This document shows positions 11,890-23,120 of a DNA stretch of 64,000 nt, one piece after another. Every line of letters begins with the position of its first letter. The first letter of the stretch is position 1. The translations under genes and the position numbers were made by a program. The DNA is from Toxoplasma gondii ME49. Its lineage: Eukaryota; Apicomplexa; Conoidasida; Eucoccidiorida; Sarcocystidae. Under the pieces are notes generated by a model, which worked only from the letters and a program-made list of their open reading frames with translations, was not told the origin of the DNA and ran no database searches. The DNA lies in assembly GCF_000006565.2 (NCBI RefSeq), contig NC_031480.1:6069170-6133169 (forward strand). Reading direction: 5' to 3'.

Positions 11890-12914
11890 GGTTGAAACGG
11901 GAAGTCGAGGGAAGTTGGAAGAACTAAAAAAAACGTCAAGAAATCAGACGGATTCTCTTGAAAAGCAAAAGCGGGGTCGAGCGCCTGCGTGAAACATGCA
12001 AAGTGCCTGAGTTCGAGAAGAAGAAAAGAGTCTCTGCGGAGGGAAGAAGAAAAGAAGCAAAGAAAAAAAGAGAACCGAAGCGAAGCAGGAAAAGGACGAA
12101 ATACGAAGATGAGGGGCGGACACCGGACAAAGCCTCGAGGTGATGAGAGCGGCGAAAGAAAACTGGAAAAAGGGAGGAGCGAGCTGCGAGAGAAGAAAGC
12201 GAAGAAGAGAAAACATAGAAAAAACGGAAGAGGAATTACGAAAAAGAAACAGAAGGCGACGGCACTTGCAAGGAGGAAGGACGAGGATGAAACACCCACT
12301 GAGGAGACAAAAGGGAGAGAGGCGCGTATTTTCTTTTTCGCGGCCTTCTGTTGCGGCTTTGCTGCGCATGAACAAAAAAAGACAGAGCTGCAGAAGGTGG
12401 AGGACCGAGGGAGCCAGAGAAACCGACTTGCCTGTCAGGCTTTTAAAAATCGGCCAAAGAACTTGACTGTAAGTTCAGTCTCGCTTCCATCGCTGCGAGC
12501 ATGCGACGAGTCGGCAAAGACTGTGCATGCAAGGCAGCAAGCGACGACGACGCACAAGGTCACCCCAGCAGCAGCTGAGCCTCGATGGAGGAACTTCTTG
12601 TGTTTGAAAAGTCTCCGGAAAGTCTTCTTTTCTTTCAGCCAAACAGGTTCTTCTCCACTCCAGAAAGGACCGAGGTGAAGCGGGACATACAGCGACGGCG
12701 ACTGGCTCGGGTGCTCTCTGTCTGCTGCGTTCGCTTGAGTCTTCCACGGAAGTCAACTGGTCTTTCTTCGTCTCACTCTCGTCCGCATTTGTCGTCTCCT
12801 TCGGTCTCGATTGCTTCACCCTCCTTCGTCCGCCGTCTTCTGCCTCCCGCGTTCTCCCTCCGTCACCTTCATCCCTCCTCTCTCCTCTCCCGCGTTCTCC
12901 ATCCTTCTCTCCTC
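11890..12914. promoter_or_regulatory. Shared upstream region of two divergent genes
   Basis: The NOSIP-like gene starts at 11889 on the minus strand and the START-domain gene at 12915 (or 12585) on the plus strand, so about 0.7-1.0 kb must contain both promoters. The plus strand is strongly purine-rich up to about 12440 and then flips to strongly pyrimidine-rich from about 12640, matching pyrimidine-rich transcribed leaders on both sides. A TGCATGC element, a known binding motif of apicomplexan AP2 factors, lies at 12524-12530 near the flip. Promoter activity is inferred from layout only. Confidence 0.6.
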
Positions 12915-15900
12915 ATGCGTTTCCTCTCCATCTTCGCTCCTGCCGAGCCAAAGGCGGAGCGTCCTCCTCCGCGGTCTTTTTCTCCTCCTCAACCTTCTGC
13001 TTCCTCCGCTTCTTCACCTCCACCCTCTTCTTCCTTCTCTTCGTCGGCTTTTGGAGCTTCCTCGACTCAAACCTGTGCATGTTTTTCCTTGTATTTGCAT
13101 GACAAGCGCGTCGTTCAAGAGCAGATGTTCCTCGAACGCCATGTCGACGCGTACCATCTCGTAGCTTGTCTGTTGGATCGCTATCCTCCGCATTTGATTC
13201 AGAACGACGCGGACTTGGTCGAAGTTCTCTACCGCTTCGAACTCACCGCCAGGGCGTACCGCCTCCTCGAGCAAGACACCTGCGCGGCAAACCTCAGACG
13301 CAAACCGACTCACTTCTCTCAACTGGTCCAAAAGTTCTCCTTCCGGCCTTCTTCATCCTCGGCCTTCTCTTCTTCTGGAGAGTCTCGAGACGGTGTCGAG
13401 GATGGAAATGTGTTGAGTGTAACTCAGGAGAGCGCTGAAGGTACACGAGGAGGGGAGAAGAGAGAACAGAGCGAGGAAAATTGCTTTCATGCCCATCGCG
13501 AGAAGAGCGTCTCCCTGGCATGTCGATCGCCAGACTGTGCGCTCCGACAGTTCTGCGAGCGCGACCAGTCCAGCGAGTGCAACTGCGGGCACCAGCTGAG
13601 AGACTTGCGGCTTCGAGGCATCGAATCGCGCGCGCAGAGAGAGGGAGACCGCGCATCCACTCCTGCAACGCATCAAAGCATTACAGAAAACGAGGAGAAG
13701 GAGGACGAGGAAGACAGCTCACTCTGCGTCGGTGACTTTCCAGTTCTCCCGGGGACGCTCCTCGAGCGAGTGATGCAGCAGCCCCTCCACCCTCTCGTCA
13801 CAGGACGAAAGCCAAATGCTTGGTGAGGAAACTGAGAGAGAAACTCCACACCATCTGGTTTATTTTTTCTTATAATTGAAAGGACGAAGGGTACCGTCGG
13901 CCTCCTCCGTCTGTGTTGTCTTGTTCGCTTCTCTCTTCCCTGTGGTTTCTTCTTTTCTCTCTCGTCTGCTTTTCTCGGGAAGAGAAGGACCGAATTTCCA
14001 AGGAGACGAAAGGCCGGGGAATCAAGGGAGGTGGAAATTCGACGGCCTTCCGGCCCACAGAGGTCGGGGACATGGAGACTCAAAGCCGCAAGCTGCGGGA
14101 GGGAGAAACGGCCAGTCTCCTTCGCCTCCTGCTTTTCGCGTCGCTCTCGCGTTGCTTGTCTCCTTGCCGTCTTGTTCGACTCCCTCGCTTCCTCTGATCT
14201 ATCGAGTACTGATCGTGAGTTCGTCTGCTACTCGACTGAGGCACCGTAACATGTTCCCTGACTTTCCTGCTCGATCGTTGCTCTCTACTGCCTGCATCTC
14301 CAGGCATCACGCCGTGGAGGAAGAGGACATGCGCGTTTTCGTCAGGAACTACGCGGATAATCGAGAGCTGTTAACATTTCGGATCGAGGGCGACGTCGAG
14401 GCGCCGCTCGAGGCGATTCTCTCTGTGCTCAACGAAGTCGATCTCTTCAAAACCTGGGTGCCCTACTTTTCGCGTCCAGTCAAGTAAGGGAACGCCGTTT
14501 CCTCTCGATGGTTGTTGTGATTCCTACTCGCTTGAGAAACTCGCGCAAGCCTTCGTTCGACTCCTCTGCCGTCGGCCGAGGGCGATATGCCCTCTACACA
14601 GGGTCGTTGCTGAACTTCCCTGGAGAGGAGATTTTTTGCATACTCACCGCAGAGTGCCCTGCGGTCCGTCCACCTCAACCTGGACGGAGGGGCGCCTACG
14701 TGGGTTTCCGTTCTCCGGCGCGCGGCGAGGAAACTCGATTTCGCCTGGTGCGTTTGTCTTTTCTCTCAATCGTGAATGTCAGGCTTTCCGAGAGATTCTG
14801 TCCACACTGTGGGATATTCAGACACACAAAAGGCTACGCCAGCCCCAACGCACCGAGGAGAGACTGAAGAGTGCAAGTGCAGGATGAGTATGCAGAAGGA
14901 AGCTCTGTATCGCTTTTGACACTGTCGTCCTGAGTGACTTCGAGCACTGCTCCATTGTGAGGTTCACTCTACAATCACCTTCTCTGTGACTACGCCGTCT
15001 TCTCTCGCCGCTCTTGCGGGTGACAACAGGTTCGCATTACCCTTTTGTGCCGTCTGTTGGAGAAGTCGACATGAAGGTCGCTCCACGTGGATTCTGTGCT
15101 AGGCGAGAACCACCGGAATGGGCACCGCGTCCACCGTGGGGACGGCGGATCAACGCAGACACACAGATGGACGCGTTCAACTCTTCTCCGGTCTGGCCCT
15201 GCTTGACTGGGGGCGGAAAAATAGGCAGCCACCGAACTGTCGCACCAGGTCGCGCCGTGGTTTTGTCTTCTTTTCCTTTTGCCTCTTTTACTTCCAGACT
15301 CGGACTCCGAGACGTCGTCGGGACTTCCTTGGGCCGCGTCGACCAGCTGGTTCAGTTCCACGTCGACTTCCCCTGGCCGCTGTCGAACAGGTATGCGTCT
15401 TTCTCGGACTTCAGAGGCCAATCCAACTCCCTCACTGTCATCTGCTTTTCTCTCTCCCCCTCTCTCGCTGCTACTTATCACCAGGTCCTGTTCCCATCTG
15501 TTTATTCAACCGCGCATTCACCTCATATATATATGCATACATATATAAATATATAGATGTAGATATATATATATATATACATAGATATGCGTGTGTAGAT
15601 AGATAGATCTTCAGCTGTAGCGTCCATTGTATATGGGAGCGCTTTCGCTTACTTTTGGCCTCATGTCATTTGTGCTCCGTTTCAGGTTTTGCAGAGTTTG
15701 TGTCCTGTCTTCCGTGGCTGAGTTGAGAACTTCGTGAAACGTCTCCTTTGCTCGCATGCAGAGGACTGCATGCAGAGAACATACATCATTTGTCAGCTGG
15801 GTTGAGAGGCAGGCCCTCTCTCAAATGTCTCTTGTGTCTTTTCCTCGCTTTTCATACGGTTTGGCGCTTCAGAGACGCTCTCTTTGAGGTCTGGGCGGTC

Positions 15901-17915
15901 GACGACTTCGAGAGAAATTCGCAGATTGCCGTGAAAATGACGACCCTCGACCATGAGTCTCCGAGTCCCCGACATCGAGTTGTGAGGGTGGATGGGATCC
16001 CTGGTGTCGTTCTCTCTCTTTCTGTCGGTCTGAACAAGCGTATCTTTCGCCTGTTCTTCCGCGCCTTTGTCCTATTCCTCTCGTTTTCTGTTATGCAGAG
16101 TCACTCACGTTTTGTGCTCAGCCGTGGCTGCCGTTCTACGTCCTTCCCTATCTTGTTGGGTGAATCTCTCTTCGATCCTGTTCAGCTTTTCACCTTCCCC
16201 GTCACTTGTCTTTCCCCGTTTTCTGCGCCTCACTGTCTCCCCCCCTCCCCACTTCGCTGTGGGTGCTCGTGAGTCTCTCCCTTTCGTCGTTTTTCCGCTT
16301 CACATCCTTCGGCGATTTTTTCTCTTCTTTTTATCCTTCTCTCTGCACGGTTTCAATGTCGCATGCTCCCCTCCGCCCCGACCCAACGCGAGAACTTGTT
16401 CCTTCGGTGACTCTGCTTCCCCGCTTTTCAAAGTACACGAAGCGTCTTGGGGGGCGAAGTCGGAGTCCTACGCTCCTGAAAAGCGCCTTTCTCTGTTTTT
16501 TCTTCGACGATTTTGCTTCTCCTTCAGCCAGTCACACAGCCTGCAGAGGGCGTGGAGCGCATGTGCGTCGACGGAAACCTTGTGATCATTCCTCGAGGCA
16601 GCAACGCCTCGTTTCTTCGCCTCCTGTGGCACACGAACTGTCGCATGCACGTCCCCATGAAAATGGTGGAATTTGTCTCCAAGTACGAGGCAATACGCGA
16701 GCTGAGAGCTGAATCCGGAAGATGGCAAAGGGATCAAGGGTGGAGAAGATCGCAACTACAGGACATCCAAGAAAAGAACTCACGGAAGGGTGGCTGTCGC
16801 GAGAAAGCCTACGCAACAAAGATCAAGCGGTCTTCCTTGTGTGATTTCTACACGCACATGCACATTTGCATCCGTATATATATATATATATATGAGTGTT
16901 GATGGAAAATATATATATATATATGTAGGCATAGATACGTATGTGTATTTGCGTATCTACTCGAACTGCGTATAAACATGGATATGCTTGAATGTTTTTT
17001 GGCGCTTTCCTTAAGAAAACGAATTTGAGCATCCGTTTGTGTGTGTGTGTGGGAAAGCCGACTGTCGGTTTCGTTGGAAGGAGAGTACGACGGCGAATGC
17101 AGCAGAAGAATCCGGAGTTTAACGAAGCAGTTTGTCGGGACGTTTGAGAGCCTATTCGCTTTGTTTTCTTGTTTGTTCTCTGTGCAGGATTTTTTCGCGG
17201 GGGGCGTTCAGTGCTTTTCAGAGTGCATGCAAGGCAGCCATGACGGGCGAGCATGAGGCGAGGCGAACGAAAAATCGGTTTCTCTACGGTTTCATTGAAG
17301 ATCGGCTGAGGGACGTCGGACTTATCGGGGGGACCATAAAGATCCCTGCCGGCCCGGAAGTGTCTGGAGAGCAGGTAAGAGGATTCGACGCGAATGATTT
17401 TCAACGGCCTCCACACAGAGGGGAGTGGGCATGTAGATGTGCATGCTCTTCAGACCAAATATAAAAGACTAGATCCTACCTCCTCGTCCTGCCGCACCGC
17501 GCCTCAACCGAGGTTCTCGCACATGGAGGAATCATAGGTCTCAATCATCCCCACATACACGTAGATTTCAGAATTGGTCTATGTGGCTGTAGGTGGATAT
17601 GGACGCACAGCTATCCCCATGTGTGTCTGTATATCTCTATTGAATTATATACATATATATATATATATATCGCTGTTTCCAGTTGTAGGTCTATTCAGGT
17701 TCTCCTGTCCCTTTGTTTTCCGCGAGGGTCAAGCAATGTCGTCAGTGGGTCTTTGTTTCGTCATTCAGACGACAGACACAGAGTTCCACGGAGAGTCGGC
17801 TGCGAGGCGGCAGGAGGAGGACGACGACGACGAGTTCTTCGACCCAGAAGAAGACGACGATGGCGACAGTCGCTGTCCGGCACACAGGGCGCCAAAGAGC
17901 CTCTCATGTTTATAA
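12915..17915 (+). CDS. START-domain lipid-transfer protein
   Basis: Seven exons close in phase: 12915-13822, 14304-14483, 15298-15390, 15873-15981, 16528-16682, 17188-17374 and 17769-17915, giving 592 codons plus TAA. A START domain covers about residues 305-500: FRIEGDVEAPLEAILSVLNE, then LFKTWVPYF, FHVDFPWPLSNRD (the hallmark strand), a GNLVIIPRG segment and the closing amphipathic helix. Such domains bind lipid or sterol in a hydrophobic tunnel and move it between membranes; the ligand cannot be told from sequence. The N-terminal ~300 residues hold a Ser/Pro-rich stretch, a conserved-looking helical part with LACLLDRYPPHLIQNDADLV-like content, and no motif I recognise. The tail is acidic (EEDDDDEFFDPEEDDD). 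An in-frame ATG at 12585 could extend the protein by 110 residues, but 12585-12914 is pyrimidine-rich leader-like sequence, so 12915 is preferred. Confidence 0.82.
15526..15606. repeat. TA/GATA microsatellite
   Basis: TA repeats with TACATA variants ending in (GATA)n at about 15596-15608, located in the intron after the third exon of the START-domain gene. Confidence 0.8.
16876..16928. repeat. TA microsatellite
   Basis: Two TA blocks separated by a short unique sequence, in the intron after the fifth exon of the START-domain gene. Confidence 0.8.
17648..17671. repeat. TA microsatellite
   Basis: Short (TA)n in the last intron of the START-domain gene, about 100 bases before the final exon. 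Confidence 0.8.
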
Positions 17916-19779
17916 ATATGAAAAGGGTGCAAGCGATTCCGACCAGAACTCTGCAACTCAGTCTCTTCTCATATGGGGAATTACATCTGTGAAGTGACGG
18001 TGCCTCAAATTCCAACCGTTCTCCGCGGAAGAGGGGACACGATCATCAAAAAGAACGAACTCACACACGTGGAAACGCGCATCTACATACGTCTGTGTGC
18101 GATGGCCGATCTGCATGCATACGCGGTTGTGTCATTTGAAGTCGCTCGTAGAATGTCGGGAGCGAATTCCAGCCACGGTCTTCTTCTGATCGGGGTTGAT
18201 TCCGTAGCCAGAAAACATCGAGGCTGTTTAGAGCCACGCATCGAATGCGAGGAGTTCAGAACTTGTGTGGAAGGGGACAGAATGGAATGGCAAGTTGCTT
18301 GGCACCTGAAGTCGTATGTATATAGGGATTTTCATCTGGCTTGTCTACGTTTTTTCGGTGAGAGAACTATCCTTTTTTGTGACCTGTGAAGAAAGGAGGG
18401 GGCTAGACGACCACGCTGACTAGTGGTGTGGCTTCCTCCGTCTAAGCGAAAACGCATAGAGAGTCTCGTCCTGGTTTACCAGTCAGAAGTATGAAGGGAA
18501 TTAGAGCTCAAGAAACGCATGGCACTAAGGTACAGACGACATCCATTGGTGCGTCGTACACATATTTTCGTGGCCATGCATTTGCTTTTTAAGGCATAGT
18601 TGTCTAAATATGTGTGAAGCTCTGTTTTTGCAGAGAGAGGTTTCATTGTGCATGCCTGCCGTGACACGATAGGACTCAGAAACTGTGTCTGAACAGATAT
18701 GTAAAAGACACCTGGCCTTGCCTGTCTGTGGGTGTATCTACCCGTATACGTTGAGCAATCTTTCACGCACCTTTCTGGATATCCAGTTACACGTTCACTC
18801 ACAAAGATCTTCGTATGCATGCGCGTATATGAGTTCGTATATATGTAGAAGCGTTGTCGTCGAGGAGTGGTGTGGGGTCTCGTAGATATCTTAAATTTGC
18901 CTGTTCGACTGGATTCAGGAATCCTGTTCCCATATATCTACACTGATTCTAGCTCTCCGTTAGGCTCTGGTCGCATGGGCACTTACACCGGTTTAGGCGA
19001 TTTTAGGTGTCAGACTTCAATTTTCGTTTCAAACTGTCCGTGGAACGAAATAGGCGACAGACGCTGACGAGACTGCTAATGGCTTCGAAGACACCTGTTT
19101 AGCTACCTCCTCATGTCTATAATCACATTTCAAATGAACAAGCGTATGGAGCTGCTTTTCTACTTGTTTCCACACGTCCCGGTTTTCGCCGACCGGAGGC
19201 ACGCTATCTCTCTACAGACATGTCTGTCTCAGTCCCATCCTGTGCAACGCAACAGAACTCGCGAGAATTCCTTTTCTGCCTCAAATTCCTTCTCTGCATG
19301 CCAGCAAATCGTTAACTTCTCAGTGTAGAGAGTTTGTTTTGGCCGCTAGCGGAGAGGAGAAGAGCGGAGAAGACACAAGATCCGTTTCTTTCCTTTCTAA
19401 CAGATCGCAGATAGATGCGTTGGTCCACTTTTGGAGGGCCTGACGTCGAGAGCACCTCGTTGAGAACGGAACAAAGACTGGCTGAGCTCTTCGACGAGCC
19501 CACTGTCAAAAGGCTAGGTCAATTAGGAATGAATGAGAGGCGTCTTCATATTTGATGGCATCAGAGAGAGTCTTGCACCACCGCAAATCTCTGTAGCAAC
19601 GTTCGTCGAAATTTGGACGGCAAAAACAACGAGACAAGAAACCTCGAAAGACGTACGGTTCTCGTAGCCTATTTCCATGCACTTTGTCGTATCGACCTTC
19701 CCAGCGGATGTTCGGTACACGTGGCATCTTTGGTGGGACACAGACGAAAGGCGGACAGACTGGAAGGCGGGAGAAAGCG
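17916..19779. other. Non-coding stretch, no gene seen
   Basis: It contains the 3' UTR of the START-domain gene and, on the other side, the 3' UTR of the minus-strand membrane protein. Open frames are short, lack splice-site support and do not resemble any family I know. Confidence 0.6.
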
Positions 19780-20265
19780 TTAGTGGTGCTGCGCAGCAGC
19801 GTACGCAATGTCGTACGACGAGCCTATTGGTGACTCGGTTTCCACGTCGGTATTCGAAAGCAGGAATATAACAACGGACCAAATGATCTGAAGAAGAAAG
19901 ACACTCAGAGCCAAAGCGGTAAAAAGGATATCCACAGTAAGAACGAGGGGGAGTCCTGCGAAGCTGTAAACGTGGGCCGCGAGAGAGAACGGCGACAGTG
20001 TCCAGAACCAGAAGATGAGACTTGCCGAGCCAGACTTGTTTCCTGCGGACCCTGCGGCGAGCCTAGTTCGGTTCACGTAGAAGAAAGATATGTAAAAGAC
20101 AATGTCGGCAGGAAGTAGGTGGAGAGCGAGTTCACAGGCATAGTACTTGTAGAACAGTAGGAACGCATATAGAACGGGACCTAGCCAGTTGACGAGCAGG
20201 CGATCTATGAGAAACAAAAGCTCCAGAAAGACAGAGCTGCTGAACACATAGTACGATGGAGACAT
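19780..20265 (-). CDS. Four-pass membrane protein, TMEM17/TMEM216-like
   Basis: A single uninterrupted frame of 161 codons from ATG at 20265 to a stop at 19780-19782. It is strongly hydrophobic, with about four membrane spans near residues 22-40, 50-66, 82-102 and 106-136, short loops, and a polar C-terminal tail of about 24 residues. The layout (a short N-terminus, an FLELLFLIDRLL start to the first span, a PADIVFYISFFYVNRTRL segment, a small Gly/Asn loop with GNKSG, then two long spans) follows the TMEM17/TMEM216 family, small proteins of the ciliary transition zone. In a coccidian the only flagellated stage is the male gamete, so a role at its axoneme base would follow if the assignment holds. 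The frame is open upstream to a GTG at 20337; 20265 is the first ATG. A missed intron cannot be excluded. No neighbour shares its strand. Confidence 0.6.
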   Translation of the reverse strand: MSPSYYVFSSSVFLELLFLIDRLLVNWLGPVLYAFLLFYKYYACELALHLLPADIVFYISFFYVNRTRLAAGSAGNKSGSASLIFWFWTLSPFSLAAHVYSFAGLPLVLTVDILFTALALSVFLLQIIWSVVIFLLSNTDVETESPIGSSYDIAYAAAQHH

Positions 20266-23120
20266 GCTGCCTACATTTAGGTTTCGGGTCTCAGATTTCG
20301 TCAGAGCACTACATAAAACGGATGGGTCGCTTTTCACACGTTTTCGCGACCCAAAGGAACAGTTCTACGGAAGCGTAGACAAGGACGGAGCTTCAGTATG
20401 GCAAAGATACCCAAAGTCGACGAACCCGGTAAGAAGAGCGGAAAGATCGTAGAAACCAATTCCTCGAGATCAGCGACGTGTTATATGGCATGCTGTCAAA
20501 AACATTCGCAAATGCCGCACGTGTCGTTGTGATACGGCAGCGGGTAGAGGGTGTAGTACACCATGGAACACTTTAAAGCAGTCGCTATGGCGCAGGAATT
20601 CCAGCGAGCACATACACGAAGAACTATGGGAAATTATAGTGAAAGGAAAAACGGCACATTCCTGTTGCTGGTGGCAAAGCATCGATGTCTTCTTCGTGAT
20701 TTCACCATGGACGAACAGAAACCGCTTTGTGCCTGGCCGAGTTTGGACAGTTGAATGTCCCGAGCATATCATCATCCAAGCACCGCCGTTACAGAAATAA
20801 CTATAGGCAGTCGATGCAGTCAAGAAGGAGAGAGGGAACCAGACGGTTCAAGCGTGAATCTGTCGTGGTAGCCGAACGCGCCAAACCAGCAAAATTTGTC
20901 TCATTCTCCGACCACAGCGTCTGTCAACGGTCCGCTACAGTGAGGTGGACGCTGTTGAAGAAAAACGTGAAGGGCTAGAATCAAAGAAGAAATCAAAAGC
21001 GAAGCACTGGAACGACTCAAGTCAAAGACGCTGAGTCAACGCAGCAGAGCTTTTCTTCGTTCGTTCCCTGCGTGAAACCTTCTTGCTAACGCTCTAACAG
21101 CTGTTTCCAAGCCGAACACGCTGCCGGATGTGGGTCCCCGCAAAGTACGTTCGGCAGCACTAGCGTGCTTCGTTGTTGTCCTTACGTTCTAGCAAAAACC
21201 ACAAACGTTTTTAAATGCATCCACATGTCACTCAGAGGCCACACACGCTGTTCATTTCTATGGAGGAGAAAAAAAAAGTATTGACCACACCGACAAGAAC
21301 GAAGCATAGTGAACAAAAACCAGCAAACGTTTCTGTTTAGCTATATCCTTGCAGAGGGAACGACCCTCAAAACCGTTTCTTATCTTCGGTCTCAGCTGAA
21401 GTTGAAAGCAAAAATAACTAACCTCCTACAGGTGGAAAGAATGCATGCTCGGAGGAGTTAGAGAGCATTTGTTCCATTAGGCGACCGTAAACGATAGCAC
21501 ACAAAACGTTTACCACTGTCAGTCATTCACGCATCGAGGAACTGCAGTACTGACCGAAGCGGAAAGTCATCAGATAGTCCGTTCGCCTTCAGTTCTGCTG
21601 CAAAAGGGAGGTCCAGTGTTTGCCTCGGGGAACATCTCACGCAGCTAAATCACTGTAAATTACCTCCTCGCAAAAAGAAACAACCCGTTTTAGTGCCTGT
21701 TGGATTCCGCCAGTCTGGAATTGGCCGTTCTGTAATCAGCATCTTGGTAGTGAATACGTTTACAAGCGCACTGACCCGAGGGAAGAATGCTTACACTCAC
21801 GCCCGTAAATAGCACGGGCATCTTCGATGAGCAACGGAAACTTCTCTGACAGCATACTTTCTATCGAACGCTTCTAGTGGTAGGCTCGCTTCAGAAACCA
21901 CCAAGCCTACATCCGTGTGGTGTCGGATGCTGGGAACACGACGCACTGCTCAGTCAATAGACTTCGTTGTGTAAAAAACGCGACTGACTCGGAATACTTC
22001 CTGAAAACCGAAAAAGTATTGTCTCAAATGCTATGATCGCTCCAGACGTCGAGATGTTTCATTGATCAAGTAAAGAATATCACTAACGGCGTTTTGAGGT
22101 ATGCCAGACGTCGGAAGTTCTGTGTGGCTTGTTAGATCCAGCCCATTCTGGTGCAGGAAGCAGACCTGCGCAGCAAGATCTCTTCTAGTACTAGCAACAC
22201 CACCTCTAGAATGCTGTCATGTCATGCCAAGGAACATCGGTGATTGCCGTGAGCGCTGTGAGTCTCCACCCCCGGTGACCGCCAACCTTGCGTCACCCTG
22301 TCAGACCGCTACCGAGCACACTTCAGCAGTCCACAAGAGCCGCATATTCCTTTGGAAAACAACATTTGGGGAGGGAGCATTAAGTGAAGAGCTCTAAGTT
22401 CGAACTTTAATATGGGTTGCCACCACATTTTTTCCGCTCTTGCCTTGTCGTATGGCGGCTAGCTAGTCCCTCGGTCGATGAGAACTGCAAATGGGCAGAC
22501 TTCAGTCGTTTGATTTGTTTCAGGCAGAGAACAAACTGTTTTTGTTTCGTACAAAAGCTCGCCAAACCATATCATTATGCACATGCAAATTTTTATATCC
22601 AATAACTCGATGGGTTGGCGTCTCATTCCAGCGGGCGCGCATGTCCGGTTCTCCCAAGGATTAGGATACCGCGTTTGCTCCAGTGTTGTACACATCCGAA
22701 ACCTCTGCAATTCGTCATTGTACGTCTGTTAGTATGCTGTACAAATGGCGTATTCAGACAGAAGAATTGTCCTTCCAGCTCTCGCCATTGATACCATGAC
22801 CCCCGTTTAGAATGAGTTGAGGGACACAGAATATAGGAAGTTGGGAGGATTAATAAAGCTTGACAGAACGTTCCCTGTGTGTGCACGCCATGTATCTTCT
22901 GGTCGCAACCATTTCACCCAGAAATGCTGTTACAGTTATCCATTTCCTCTTTTTCCCGCCTCCCGACAGGGTCATCTTCTCCGCTGCATTGTGCAGTTCA
23001 ACACAACGCAACCGCTTCAGGATTGTGTCGTAACACCTACGGTTCAAGTGTGTCGTGTCAACAAGATGCAATGCGAGATACGATGCATAACGACAATTGC
23101 TGTTTTCTGCCTTAGTAAAG
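20266..23120. other. 2.8-kb stretch without a supported gene
   Basis: It separates the divergent membrane-protein gene and the plus-strand gene starting at 23121, so both promoters should be here. Positions 20979-22100 hold no open frame of useful length on either strand. No microsatellites, duplicated blocks or RNA-gene signatures were seen. Confidence 0.6.
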
